From NCBI GenBank assembly GCA_014529385.2, contig CM043963.1:5489501-5553500 (forward strand): a stretch of DNA of 64,000 bases, written 5' to 3'. Positions 44,117 through 55,610 of the stretch are shown here, piece by piece. How positions within the stretch are numbered: position 1 is the first letter of the stretch; each line of letters opens with the position of its first letter. A model generated the notes under the pieces. It saw only the letters and a list, made by a program, of their open reading frames with translations, made no database searches and was not told the DNA's origin. A program made the translations under genes and the position numbers. Source of the DNA: Adiantum capillus-veneris. Taxonomy: Eukaryota; Streptophyta; Polypodiopsida; Polypodiales; Pteridaceae.

Positions 44117-44417
44117 AGGAGGTGAAGAAGAAGAAGATGGAGATGGAGATGGAGCAAGAGCACTCTTTTATTGCACAAATGAGAGAATGAGTGAATTTTA
44201 GGTTTAGTTGGCTTTTATATGAGCTCACCCCATTCACACTTGGGCGCCCATGCTTAGCCAACTAATCCCTTGAATTCCCAGTTAGAGTGCGCCTCTCATC
44301 GGCGATCACTCTTACCCTTTTCCTATTGGTCCGACAAGCCCGGTACCTAACTCTACCAAATACATAATACACGTCCGTCGTAGGTGATGGGGTGTCCGTG
44401 AGCCGTGAGGGTTAACA
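43826..44417 (-). mobile_element. gypsy-2m 5' LTR (592 bp)
   Basis: Pairs with 36104-36705. The minus-strand TATA box CATATAAAAGCC is at about 44211-44221, so this LTR could still start leftward transcription. CT microsatellite at 44076-44105. Confidence 0.9.
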
Positions 44418-44458
44418 GTAAATGACATAAGCGGCCAAGACCCGTAGTGGATGCCAGC

Positions 44459-44989
44459 TCAAGATGTAGAGCTCGACATCTCAACACTCCCCCTCGAGCT
44501 ATGCATGTCGCAGAGTCCAAGCATAGTCCAGAAACGTCGAAGATTCTCAGCTCCGAGGGCCTTGGTAAGTATATCCGCTATCTGCTCCTCTGTGCTGACG
44601 TAGACCAAGTCGATGTCGCCCGCCAACACTCGCTCTTGAACGTAGTGGTAATGGACCTCTATGTGCTTGGTCGTGGCATGGAACACTGGGTTCCTAGCCA
44701 ACTGCATGCTGCTGAGGTTGTCACAATGGATGACAATCTGCTGGTCCACCTTCACTCCCAAGTCCTCAAGTAATGTGCATAGCCAAGCTACCTCGCACGC
44801 CGCAACTGCTGCACCTCTGTACTCGGCCTCTGTGCTCGATAAAGCAATCGTAGGCTGCTTTTTGCTGCTCCAAGTAATAGCAGCACTCCCAAAAGAGAAC
44901 ATGAAGCCACTCGTAGATCTCCTATCAACAATGCTACCTGCCCAATCTGCATCTGTATACCCATACAATGCTAATGGCGCATCTACTGC
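44459..44989 (-). pseudogene. copia-3 RNase H
   Basis: MYGYTDADWAGSIVDRRSTS (Asp of DADWAG), GFMFSFGSAAITWSSKKQ, ALSSTEAEYRGAAVAA (Glu), IVIHCDNLSSMQLARNPVFH (Asp), TKHIEVHYHYVQERVLAGDI and EEQIADILTKAL (Asp): all catalytic acids of the copia RNase H present. The final residues HSSRGSVEMSSSTS are coded by the PPT and the first bases of the LTR. It degrades the RNA strand during reverse transcription. An in-frame TAG at 44990-44992 parts it from RT. Confidence 0.9.
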
Positions 44990-46576
44990 CTAGAACAATG
45001 CGTAGTCAAGAGTCCCTTGCACATACCGAAGTGTGCATCGTACTCCATCCAAATGTGGCTTCCTCGGAAGCTGCATGAAGTAACTCTCCAAGCCTACTGT
45101 GTAGCTCAAGTCTGGCCTCGTGATAGTCAAGTAGATTAGACTACCCACAATCTTCCTGTACATATTGACATCCTCAACAACGTCACCCTTCTCTGCACTC
45201 AGCTTTGCATTCACATCCAAGGGAATAGAAATTGGCTTACAATCAGCCATACCATACTTTGACAACATGTCTAAAGCATATTGTCTCTGTGACATCCATA
45301 CACCCTCTGAAGTCCTGATAACCTCAATGCCAAGAAAGTAGCGCAACTCGCCCAAGTCTTTCATTTCAAACTCCTGTTTGAGAAGACCCTTCACATGGTC
45401 AATCTCCATAGGATTGTCACCCACAATAATAAGGTCATCTACATATATGGTAATGAACACAATCCCCACATCACTCTCACGTACATAGAGTGAATGATCA
45501 ACATGATCTCTCCTAAAACCAATACTGACAAGATACTTGGCAATCCTGTCATACCATGCTCTAGAGCCCTGCTTCAAACCATACAAAGCTTTGAGAAGTC
45601 TGCATACATAATTTGGGTAACCTAGATCGACATAACTAGGTGGCTGATCCATATACACTTGCTCTTGCAACTCACCATTCAAGAAGGCATTCTTTACATT
45701 CATTTGATGCATAATCCATCCTCTAGATGCAACCACTGCTATGACAGCTCTCAGAGTCGTCATCTTTGCCACTGGAGCAAAGGTCTCCTCATAGTCTATG
45801 CCATACGTCTGTGCATAACCCTTTGCGACCAGCCTTGCCTTGTGAAGCTCAATGTTACCATGAGCCTTATGATTGGTTTTATACACCCATTTACAACCAA
45901 TAGCTTTCTTGCCACTTGGCAATGGCACCAACTCCCATGTGTCGTTTGCTTCCAATGCAGCCATCTCTTCATTCATTGCATCATCCCAATGCACATTTCC
46001 AACTGCATCCTCAAAACATGTGGGCTCCACATCATAAGTCAATTTCTGAACTGGATTTCCGACTCTGTTAGATCTGCGCGGTCCTGGGTCACTCCTTTGC
46101 CCTCTAGCATCTTCTTGTACTTTCCTTACACCAGGTAGCTTGACAGCCGGAATTCCAAATTCCTCATCAAGACTTTGGTCAGAACCATCTGAATCCATGT
46201 CTACATGTGAAAAACCTGATGATGCATCAACCATAAAGGGAGGTTCATCAACCTTTTCCTTTCCTTTTCGTGATACATTCCCTGTAACTGCTGGTGGAGT
46301 AACCTGCGTAGGTAGTCTACCATTCCATGGTTTCTCAACAGAGCCACGAGAAGAGGAATCTTGTGGTCCACTCAAAACCTGTGACTGTGGCCTCACATTT
46401 TTTACAACCACATCATCTTTTACATCAGCCCCAATAGTGCCATGTGCATTACTGTACCAGCTGCTCATCTCATCAAAGACTACATCTCTGCTCACTTGTA
46501 ATTCTCGTGTAGTAGGATTGTAGCACTTGTACCCCTTTTGTTCAAGGGAGTATCCCACAAGAATACATTTCTCTGC
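44990..46576 (-). pseudogene. copia-3 reverse transcriptase
   Basis: A 522-codon open frame. GYSLEQKGYKCYNPTTRELQ is the end of the integrase-RT linker. RT core: MAALEANDTWELVPLPSGKK, IGCKWVYKTNHKAHG, ARLVAKGYAQTYGIDYEET, APVAKMTTLRAVIAV, the catalytic box FITIYVDDLIIVGDN (Asp-Asp intact), LGELRYFLGIEV, and KIVGSLIYLTITRPDLSY. Standard Ty1/copia order (IN before RT). Bounded by a TAA at 46577 and a TAG at 44990. Confidence 0.9.
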
Positions 46577-47515
46577 TTAAGGATCCAATTTCCTACGCAA
46601 CTCATCTGGTACATGCACGTAAGCTATGCAGCCAATTACTTTCAAGTGTGCCAAATAAGGCTTTGTACCTGTAAACTTTTCCTCAGGCGTTACATCATGC
46701 ATCGCAGCTGTAGGTGTCCTGTTCATAATGTACACAACTGTATTTACAGCGTCAGCCCAGAAATGATGAGACATGTTCTTCTCAGTCATCAATGCACGTG
46801 CAACCTCTGCAATGTGCCTGTTTTTCCTTTCTGCGACCCCATTCTGCTGTGGAGTATATCTGCATGTAAACTGCCTGCGTATACCATGCATTTGCAGAAA
46901 ATCTGAAAAATCGTTGGAGAAGTACTCTCCCCCTCCATCTGACCTCAATGTCTTGATTTGCATATCTGTCTCCTTCTCAATCATGACTTTGAAGTCCTGA
47001 AAGTGACCAAACACTTCGCTTTTGTTACGCATGAAGTAGACCCATACTTTCCTTGTATGGTCATCAATGAAAGAGACATAATACCTGCAACCATGTATAC
47101 TTGCAGTATCGGTTGGACCCCAAACATCTCTGTGCACCACCTCAAGTGGCTTTTTACATACATTGCACTCATGTGGAAATGAGCCCTTTGAATCTTTTCC
47201 AAACTGGCATGCTACACACACTTTATGCATACCATCGACCTTGAATTTGGGCAAACCTTTTACAATCTATTTTGATTGCATGCTGCGCAATCTCTGCTCA
47301 TTGACATGGCCAATGCTTTTGTGCCAAATTTCAACATCAGCCACAACACCTGTGCCCTGTGCAAATAATGCGACTTTTACCTCAGGCATGTCTACATTCA
47401 ACGTAAACATTTTGCCCACACTTTTGCCCTCTGTGATTAGCTTACAGCCATTCTGGAAATCTTCTACATAACAGCCATTGGGATTGAAGCGAACCTGCAA
47501 ACCCTGCTCAACCAT
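46577..47515 (-). pseudogene. copia-3 pre-integrase module and integrase
   Basis: GQMVEQ-L QVRFNPNGCYVEDF and EIWHKSIGHVNEQRLRSMQS (zinc His residues), TAG at about 47265, then KVDGMHKVCVACQFGKDS (Cx2C). Core: VVHRDVWGPTDTASIHG (Asp), TLRSDGGGEYFSNDF (Asp), PQQNGVAERKNRHIAEVARA (Glu): triad complete. Then KVIGCIAYVHVPDELR of the copia C-terminal linker. Inserts copia cDNA. Confidence 0.85.
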
Positions 47516-47972
47516 TTGTCCAACAGAAACAAGATTCTTTGTAATGTTTGGGACATGAAGTACATCTGCTAAGTACTTTGATTTACCACTCTTTGTATTT
47601 AGAGGTATGACCCCTACATGAGCAATGGGGTGAGCTGTGTCATCTCCTGTCTACACATAACCTGACACATCTGGTTTGCGCATATCTCTAAACCACTCTC
47701 CACGAGATGTCATGTGATTAGAGTCACCTGAATCCACATACCAAACATCATCTTGGGTGGAATTCTCTGCAGTCATTGTATTCATTACATGGTTCATAAC
47801 AAATATGCGCTCGTTTTTGCTGTCATCTGCATCTCTACTAGTAGATGCATAGTTGCCCGGTTCTCTCTTTCCACTTGCTTTTCCCTTTGGACAGTCACGT
47901 GACATGTGACCTCTTTCACCACAAGTCCAACATTCTCTGCTATCTGCAGTATGTTGGTGCCTGCTTGATCCT
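47516..47972 (-). pseudogene. copia-3 gag end and protease
   Basis: The gag zinc knuckle CWTCGERGHMSRDC (47930-47890) leads into the spacer and the protease active site VWYVDSGDSNHMTSRGEWF (D-S-G present). After a TAG (47651) the same phase reads LNTKSGKSKYLADVLHVPNI and TKNLVSVGQMVEQ, the usual run into the pre-integrase module. The N-terminal part of gag is lost at the gypsy-2p junction. Confidence 0.8.
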
Positions 47973-48220
47973 TGTTAACCCTCACGGCACACGGACACCC
48001 TATGATCTATAAACGTTGTATTGTTTAGAGTCAGGTACCGGGCTTGTCGGACCAATAGGAATAGGGTAAGGGTGATCGCCGATGACAGGCGCACTCTAAC
48101 TGGAATATTCAAGGAGTTAGTTGGCTAAGTATGGGCACCAAAGTGTGAATGGGGTGAGCTCTCTCATTGTACAATAGAAGCCGCTCTTGCTCCATCTCCA
48201 CCTTCTCCTTCACCATCTCC

Positions 48221-48265
<45 letters not shown>

Positions 48266-48508
48266 TGTGTGAGAGAGTGTGAGAGTGTGTGTGTGATCGA
48301 GCGTTGCGGCGGCACGACGGCGGCGAGGCGGTTGAGCGCAGCGTAGCGGCGTCTCCCTCTTCTTCGCGGCGCGGGAATCCTTCATTCACAACTACGTAGG
48401 AAGTTGAGTGACACACCATTCTTCCTTGTGAGCTTGTCTGTTGTATGACTCTGTGCTAGGAGCCTTTGTGGCTCGCACACAGCGCGTAGCAAGTCCCTAG
48501 CCATGAAA
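47973..48508 (+). mobile_element. gypsy-2p 5' LTR (536 bp, TATA deleted)
   Basis: Starts TGTTAACCCTCACGGC, ends AGCCATGAAA before TTTTTGG. Compared with the 3' LTR it lacks about 43 bases around 48160, exactly the part with the TATA box. A GT run lies at 48222-48262. Confidence 0.85.
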
Positions 48509-48512
48509 TTTT

Positions 48513-48529
48513 TGGTGCCGCTGCCGGGG
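48513..48529 (+). other. gypsy-2p primer-binding site
   Basis: TGGTGCCGCTGCCGGGG: two changes from the gypsy-2m PBS TGGCGCCGTTGCCGGGG. Confidence 0.85.
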
Positions 48530-49445
48530 AGCTGCTGCACGTGAAGCTCCAATGGCGACCTATAAATTGTATTGAAGCTATTTTTTATGTAGGAAAGGCG
48601 CGGCTTAAGGTTGATTATTGTTGTTATGCAAAAACAGTAGAGAAAGACACAATGTTGTTGACTGCATTCAAGTTTTCTGTGTTCTGTTAAGCTCTGTTTT
48701 GCTAGTTCTATTAAGCTCAGATTTCAGCTTACACAGTTAGCATTTCTTGCATTTCTGCGTTTTCTGCATTTTCTGGTTTGCACTGCAGAGTTCTGTCAAG
48801 TTTCAATTTTTTGCATTTTTTGTGTTTTCTGGTTTGTGCACAGTTAGTTAATTAAGCAGGTTAGTAATTAGGTGAACCACTGATTAGCAGGTCAGTAGGT
48901 AGGTGGGACAGTAAATAGTTAGGTGAGGTCAACGCGCACCAAAACGGACGGGAAAAAATCGAAAATATTTAAGCGTGAGTGACTGAGGGGATCACTAAAA
49001 TTTTGATCGGGATCGGGATCATTTCCCCAAGCCCAAGCCCAAGCCCAAGCCCAGGCCCAGGCCCAGGCCTCAGTCCTATGATATATACTAGACTCACTCT
49101 TATATATATACCCTACCCCCTCAAGAGGGAATGAGAGCATGTGGGGCAAGTCCTCCACTCTCCTCCCTTCTCTTCCCACTTGCACCCTTAGACTTGCTAT
49201 TTGGAGCCTAGTTCCTCAGCTAGGAAAAGACTGTTTCGGGCTTTTCTGGAGCAAAATAGAACCAAACGGTGGGCTGTAAAGCACAGCGCGTCCCTCCTAG
49301 CAATACGCTCGTTTTGAGCTATCACATGGCCCATTCCACGACACGCTCTAAAAAATCTAGCAAAAAAACAAACAAAAAACACGCAAAAAACTAGTCACAA
49401 GGCCTCCTAGAGCAGCTTTTTGACACCTTAGGGTATCAAAAGCAC
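48530..49445 (+). other. gypsy-2p leader
   Basis: 916 bases, no gene. Repeated TTTCTGCATTTTCTGGTTTGC-like words near 48755 and 48815, and a GCCCAA/GCCCAG hexamer run at 49028-49070 that creates an artificial Ala-Trp frame on the other strand. Confidence 0.7.
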
Positions 49446-51163
49446 ATGCACTTACGCTCTGGGAGGGTTCTAGAATATGAGCATATTGAGGGTGCCTCTG
49501 TTCATACGGACACCCATTACCCATCCACGATAAGCTCTAGACCCTTAGCGGGGACACAAGGTAGCACCACCCAAGACCCTAAAATAGCCGCTAGTGATTC
49601 CTCCTCCGACTCAGAAATCATGGAACCATACCCTACCCAAAACACTGAGAGAGAAGGCCATGCACCTCCCGAAGCTCCACAACCTAGTACTAGTATGTTT
49701 AGCCGTTTCATGGAAACATTAGGTAGAGCTACTCGCTCGGAACCTGATGCAAATGAAGCACACGAAGGGGGTGGGGAAGTGGACTCTCCTTTCACATCGC
49801 ACGTGGACCCCACACCCCCAAAGAGTGTCCATGTGGATATCCTGCCAACTTCTTACCAAGAAGGCCCTGTTGAGCTGCCTCCTTCAGAAGTTCCCTCTAG
49901 AGTACCGTTGGTGACAAGTAAAACTACGGGGAGAAACATTGCTTCTACCTCACAAGAAACCGTTAACACGTTGACTCTAGAAGGATTTTTCATTAATGAT
50001 CATTGGACATACGACCTCCACACTGAGGTGTTGACGGATCTACACTCTGGACACGCCTACCATGTAGGATGGATAGAGATTGTACAATCCACCTCTAGTG
50101 CCACGAGCATCGAAGATCAACAGAAAATGATCTATAATGTTATCCATGGCATTATTCAATCAGAAAGGCAAAACCGAGGGGTAAATATACTCTCTACTAG
50201 CCCCATGAGATTTCTGGATACGAGCAAGGCTCAACAGCCTACTCTATCACAAATGGAGACTCCTCTAATGAGTCCCATGGACCCATCTTACGTCATTTCA
50301 CCTTGGGTCTCTATGCAATCTGAGCCTCCGAGCGACAACTTTAGCTTCCCTAACTTGGCTCAACCCTCTATTAAGGAAAACACAGTGCTCACTCCAGGGA
50401 TAGGCCTGACAGAGAATGTAACGATGACATATACGGTTAGCGCAGTGCCACTACCTAGTGTCATAGTACCTAATATGGGGCCTCGACCGTATGTGCCTCT
50501 AGCCCCTTATGCACACATGGCCCCCACACAGTGCCGCTCCCTAGCCCTTATCCGAGTGGACCTATGCCCGGTTATGTTCCATATCCTGCATCATCCACAC
50601 ATATGCCAAGACCGGTACCCGTCCCTCTCCCACATATGATTCCAAGAGTACCTCCACCGGGCCTGCCTCCTCACATAGGTGACTTGGCAGCGTTTGCTCA
50701 AACCATATGTCGATCTATCGCGGAAAATATGAGTCATGCATCTGATAGAGAGCCTAGAAGTAAGGCAGTACAAATTGCCAAACTCACACAAAAATTAAAT
50801 GGGGACGAAGATGCTAGAAAACACATTGAAGCTTTTGAACAAGTATGTGATTCCTTAGGGGAACGCAACGAACTACATAAGTGCAATGCCTTAAGCTTGA
50901 CATTAAGTGGGAAGGCTGGAGATTGGTATAGAACCCTAAGGGTGGACGAGAAAACAATCTACCCTACCCTTCGAAGGTTGTTTCTAAAGGAGTACATACA
51001 AGAAGGTGTTCTTTGGGGTGTGGCATCTTAGCTACAGAAGGCCGAACGTAAGGAAGGAGAGTCAGTAAGGGACTTCATTAGTCGTCTAAAGCACTTAAAC
51101 TCTCGCTGCCCTGTAAATGAGCGCTTCAACAATAACCAACTGCTTGATCGATTCATTCGAGGG
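49446..51163 (+). pseudogene. gypsy-2p gag, N-terminal and core part
   Basis: Start MHLRSGRVLEYEHIEGASVH at 49446 (a typical short basic gypsy gag start). Acidic/Ser stretch (SDSSSDSEIMEP), Pro-rich stretch, then at about 50528 a 31-bp deletion (relative to gypsy-2m) shifts the phase. The phase 50531 onward carries the gag core: KHIEAFEQVCDSLGERNELH, GKAGDWYRTLRVDEKTIYPT; a CAG-to-TAG type stop at 51029; then ERKEGESVRDFISRLKHLNS. Forms the particle. Confidence 0.8.
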
Positions 51164-54100
51164 TTGAGGAATGAAGGAATCTATAATGGACTAGTGATTA
51201 GAGGTATCACAACCTGGGAAGATGTCACTGCCAATGCAATCCAATTAGAGGACAACTTGATGATAGCAGGCATGAGGGTGTCTACTGACACGAGATCCAC
51301 TAGCTCACAAGCCATTGAGTATGAACCCATGACTGCAAAGCCCATTGCCAATGAGCCAAAGGTATTCGAGACATTCTTGACAGACCTCACCAAGGCAATC
51401 CAAGAGTCTCTTAAGGATAATCGACCCCCTCAAAATAGTCACATGTATCCAAGAAGGGAGCAACAATGGTGTTCCATTTTCTTAGGTCCACATAGCACTA
51501 GTGAGTGCCCTACGCTTAGAGTAAAATGTAATGGAACTTGCAACGCATGTGGTAGGTATGGTCACCAAGCTAAGGATTGTTTAATGATCAAACGTATGAT
51601 GGCAAATAGACCACCTGTAGCCTGGACGGACGTGCCTCGAGCTCCTGTATTGATGCGTGCTCCACCTGTTGAGCAACTACCGCAACACATGGTCCCTAGA
51701 TCTCAAAATATTGTACAAGCTACACCGCTACCACCTCCTGTGCTAGGACCGCCACCCCCGCATCCAAGAGTCGCCCCTATGAACCAAGTGGGTTGCGAGC
51801 CATCTAATGCTTATGCAGATGGCTGTGAGGAGGAAATAGACACTAGTATTGCCTATGGACTTGATATATTGGAAGAGTGTCCTATATACTACATGGAAGA
51901 TTGTTGGGGGCAAGTCAAGCCGGTTTATCAAGCTGCTGCTCTCGCATCCAGAGGTCAAAATATCAACACCCAGGCTAGGAGGCCACCTCTTCAATGCTAT
52001 GAGTGTGGTGGACCACATCGTGCAGCGGAGTGCCCTGTTAGGCTGCAAAAGAATGCTGCACAGATGCAAATGAATCAAGGGATCACGTCTGCAATGCCAA
52101 TACTCACATGTAATTGTTGTGGCATAGATCACTTGATTGCCCAATGCCCCTATAACCCAAATGCGCCTAAAATCACACCCCTAAATTTGGTCGAAATTGC
52201 TAGTGTGACATCGCCAATACCACCCGTCGCACCCGCTTATGCGATTACACGGTCCATGCTTCAAGGGCCAGGCCATATCCTCGAAGAGAGAGATACCGCG
52301 TCAGTTATCCAAGCAAAGAAAAAGAAGACACGAAGGAAGAGGTCGCAGAATACGGGAAATTCAAAGCCAAGTTCCAAAACAAACATAGGAACAGGAGATG
52401 GCCCCGTGTATATGAATAACCTCAAGGATGATTCAGATTCAATCGAGACAATGGAGACTAGAACGAATACCACAGAGGTAAAGACCGACCAAGAAAACCG
52501 TAACATGGAACCAAATGAAAACCGAATAAGAGAAAAACATAAAGAGCCTCTGAAAACACCACAAGTGTTTCCAAATCCAATCCAAGACCCCCAAGATAAA
52601 CCGCAGGGGCAAAAAGGGAAGAATCGTAAAAAGAAGATTGGGACCTACCCAAACCCAGTAGACAAGATTGAGCAGGTGAAACATCTAAGAGGTTTAGTGG
52701 AGGAGACTCAAAGGAACCTAGAACCAGAACCCATGCATGTCAAAATTCATGACACAGTGTTTCCCACACAAGTTCATCCACCCCACATGAACCATAGACC
52801 GTTAGCCATACCTAGTATCATCCAAGAAGGGAGTGAGGACGGGACATCAGAAAGTGAGCATACACCTTTCTTGTTGGAAAGGATGTTTAACGAAGGAATA
52901 CCTGATCCAATTGAGGAATATGAGATTCCATCCTCACCAGTTCCTAGTCAAGGACCTACACCCTGCAAAATGACAATGAATGTTGCCAAACTAGTGGACT
53001 TCATGTCTTTTGAGGTCCGAACCACGATCATAGCAAAGCTGTATGGAGATCCTGAGTTATTCTTTGCACTTCGAGCATTCCTTAACGGAGAGCTACAAAC
53101 GGGATTACCGCAGTTTGCGCAACCAAATAGGCCTGACTCGATTATGATTGATGAGGAAAATCATGTGCAATCACTTGACTTAGATGGACACGAGTCTGTG
53201 ATCGAGGTACCCATTAACGAATTAGGGCAGTATTTTGAAGGCGACGAGTCTAATGCGACCCTACCCATCACTACCAAGGGATTGACTATAAAGGGAATTC
53301 TTGATGGTGGTGCGGAAGTTAGCATCGTTACAAAAGATTGTTGGGAATCCATGGGAAAACCCCGCCTCAATGTTACTAACATTGTGGTAAAGATGGAAAA
53401 TGGTACCATAGCCAAACCTATGGGGATGCTCAAGGATCTTAAGATCAAAGTTCTAGGACACAAGGTACGACATACGTTCATTGTAATGGATTTCTCTAAA
53501 CACCTTATGTCATATGAAATGATTTTAGGACAACCATTCATGAGGGAAGCACAAATGGTTCATGATTGGTCTAAAAATCATGTCTATTTGCAATTCCAAG
53601 ACTTTGTCCTTAGAGTGGATTTGGTGACTGGTAAGGTACACCCCTTAGGGAGTAAAACCATTATTGATCATCGCTCTGACACCATAGTTCACGCGGCCCC
53701 ACTACAATATTGTTACACTTGTAAGAAGGATACAGACATTGGCCAAGATTCTCCTTACATGGATGTGTTACCGGGTATGACGGAATCAGACAACGTAGAC
53801 TGGGTACACCTAGCTGCAACCATAGATACCTGGGGAAATAGAGGAACCACTTGGGTCACACCAGAGGGGGAAGAGGTACCACAAATTGCACCTCTGAACA
53901 TGATAAGTGCCATACATGCATCTTCTAAGGGCAAGGCAATTGTAGACCAATCTGACAGTGACACCGATAGCTCAATAGAAGACTTTGACCAACACGACTC
54001 AGACACGGACTCCCAGAGTGAAACGGATTCTGAATCTCATGAATTAGAGAGCGGAGCAAGTTCAGAGTCAAAACATTCGGAAGGACTGAGCACATCAACC

Positions 54101-54592
54101 GATGATAGCTCCTCCGAGAGTGAAGAGGACACCAACGAGGACTCCTTTAGTGAGCCAGATCTAAATGCAAATCAAAAGCAGGTCTTAAATAAGAAAAAGA
54201 AAAACTTTAAGAGGCGTCGATATAGAGCCAATGTACGTGCTAGGATAAAAAAGAAGAGATCCTCAGCAGAATGGCTCAGTTATATAGGAGCATGTGATGC
54301 TCATCGAAAATTGGTAGACGATTGGGGTGAATATCTCCAAAATGTTATGTGGTGTAGACCACGACCCCATGACATAGCCCAATTAGAGATCATAGACAAG
54401 CCGCACTGCAAGGAGGCGTCAAAACCAAGAGTTAGCTCAACAACACAAGAAAGAAGAAATAGAAGCATAGACCAAAGCACAACCAGAATCCACAGACTTG
54501 CATCCTGCACGAGAACATTTCAAATCTTACACCACAGGGGAAGCAAAGGTTGTGTACACAAAAACCCAAAGAATACCTATCGATGGGAATAA
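51164..54592 (+). pseudogene. gypsy-2p gag zinc modules, first protease and acidic/basic spacer (1142 codons open)
   Basis: Continues gag in phase. Zinc modules: CNACGRYGHQAKDC (about residue 125; Cx2Cx4Hx4C), CYECGGPHRAAEC (about 280) and CNCCGIDHLIAQC (about 320; both Cx2Cx3Hx4C). First protease at about 700: KGILDGGAEVSIVTKDCWES, D-G-G at the active site, with YEMILGQPFMREAQMVHDW at about 785. After WVTPEGEEVP comes a run of Asp/Ser/Glu (about 920-1005) and then the very basic KKKKNFKRRRYRANVRAR (about 1015-1035). The frame ends 95 bases inside the RT frame. The ORF start shown is only where the last stop lies upstream. Confidence 0.8.
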
Positions 54593-55610
54593 TGGAATCT
54601 ATGATGGTCCGACAATAGTTAAAGAAATAGAATTAGCCGACCCCGGTGAAGAATCAAAACCTGTTTTTATTGCCCAAGACCTCACAGAAGTTGAAGAGGT
54701 GGTCCTCAAAGAGCTTCTCAAGGAATTCAAGGACATATTCGCTTGGACATATCATGATATGAAAGGTGTTCCACCTTCTGTGGTCCAACATACAATCCCT
54801 ATGATTAGCACTGCGAAGCCCGTACAACAAAGACCCTACCCGATGAATCCTAAGTACGCAAAGATCATTCAAGAAGAACTAGAAAAGCTTATCAAATGTG
54901 GGTTCATATATCCTATTGAACACTCTGAATGGGTGTCTCCAATAGTGATCGTACCAAAAAAGAATGGGAAACTCAGGGTGTGCGTGGACCTCAAAAACGT
55001 TAATGCAGCTACTAGAAGAGACCATTACCCCCTACCATATTCCGAACATGTACTCGAAAGAGTTGCAGGCAAGGAAGCTTATAGCTTTCTAGATGGGTAC
55101 TCAGGCTACAACCAAATCACGATAGCGCTAGAGGACCAAGCTAAAACTGCCTTCATCACAGAATTTGGCGTGTTTGCATTTCGTGTGATGGATTTTGGCT
55201 TAACAAATGCCCTTGTTACATTCCAATGATTAATAAACACTGCTTTTAAAGAATATTTGAGAGAGTTTTGTGAAGCTTTCTTAGATGAACTTTGTGTTTA
55301 CTCTTCTTGGAAAGAACATCTATCATGTTTGCGGAAGGTGTTTGAAAAGTGTAGGTTATATCGTATCTCATTGAACCCGTTCAAATGCCAATTTTGGGTC
55401 AAGCATGGAGTTATTTTAGGGCATATAGTATCTAAGAATGGTATCTCAACCGATGAGAGAAAAATTAAAGTGATTCTGGAGTTACCACCACCAACCAATT
55501 ACAAGGGAGTTCAAAGGTTCATGGGACACGTGGGTTATTATCGACGGTTTATTTTGTTTTTCGCTGAGATAGCATGTCCTTTGTACAAGCTTCTCATTGA
55601 ATTTAAATAG
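54498..55610 (+). pseudogene. gypsy-2p reverse transcriptase
   Basis: Phase differs by one base from PR1. Motifs: LLKEFKDIFAWTYHDMKGV, VQQRPYPMNPKYAKII, CGFIYPIEHSEWVSPIVIVP, GKLRVCVDLKNVNAATRRDH, FLDGYSGYNQITIALEDQ, and DFGLTNALVTFQ, then a TGA at 55227 (CGA-to-TGA type). Palm box: CEAFLDELCVYS, where F-x-D-D is expected, so the second catalytic Asp is Glu. Thumb: LGHIVSKNGISTDERKIKVI, FMGHVGYYRRFI. Ends at TAG (55608). Confidence 0.85.

Larger units (their letters stand above)
36104..44417 (-). mobile_element. gypsy-2m: minus-strand Ty3/gypsy deletion derivative
   Basis: LTRs 36104-36705 and 43826-44417, PBS 43804-43821, PPT 36706-36722. It keeps gag, first protease and WxPK tail but lacks RT, RNase H, integrase and second protease, all present in the plus-strand relative gypsy-2p (47973-61326). 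Shared parts are about 90% or more alike by eye. No target duplication was found. Confidence 0.85.
44418..47972 (-). mobile_element. copia-3: Ty1/copia element cut at both ends
   Basis: Minus strand: partial gag, PR, pre-integrase, IN, RT, RNase H, PPT (44487-44498) and the first 69 bases of a 3' LTR (44418-44486, starting TGTTGAGATGTCG). gypsy-2m borders the LTR end and gypsy-2p the gag end. Only four internal stops were seen (near 47651, 47265, 46577, 44990), so it is young relative to its neighbours. Confidence 0.85.

Noticed and set aside
48109-48419. His-Thr-rich frames over the gypsy-2p 5' LTR
   Set aside because: Artefacts of the GT microsatellite in the LTR; frames differ between LTR copies.
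48919-49185. Frame with (Ala-Trp)n on the minus strand
   Set aside because: Created by the GCCCAA hexamer run in the gypsy-2p leader, antisense to the element.
49517-54510. Antisense frames of 60-130 codons across gypsy-2 gag and PR1
   Set aside because: Shadows of the sense gene; they recur in gypsy-2m only because the sense strand is conserved.
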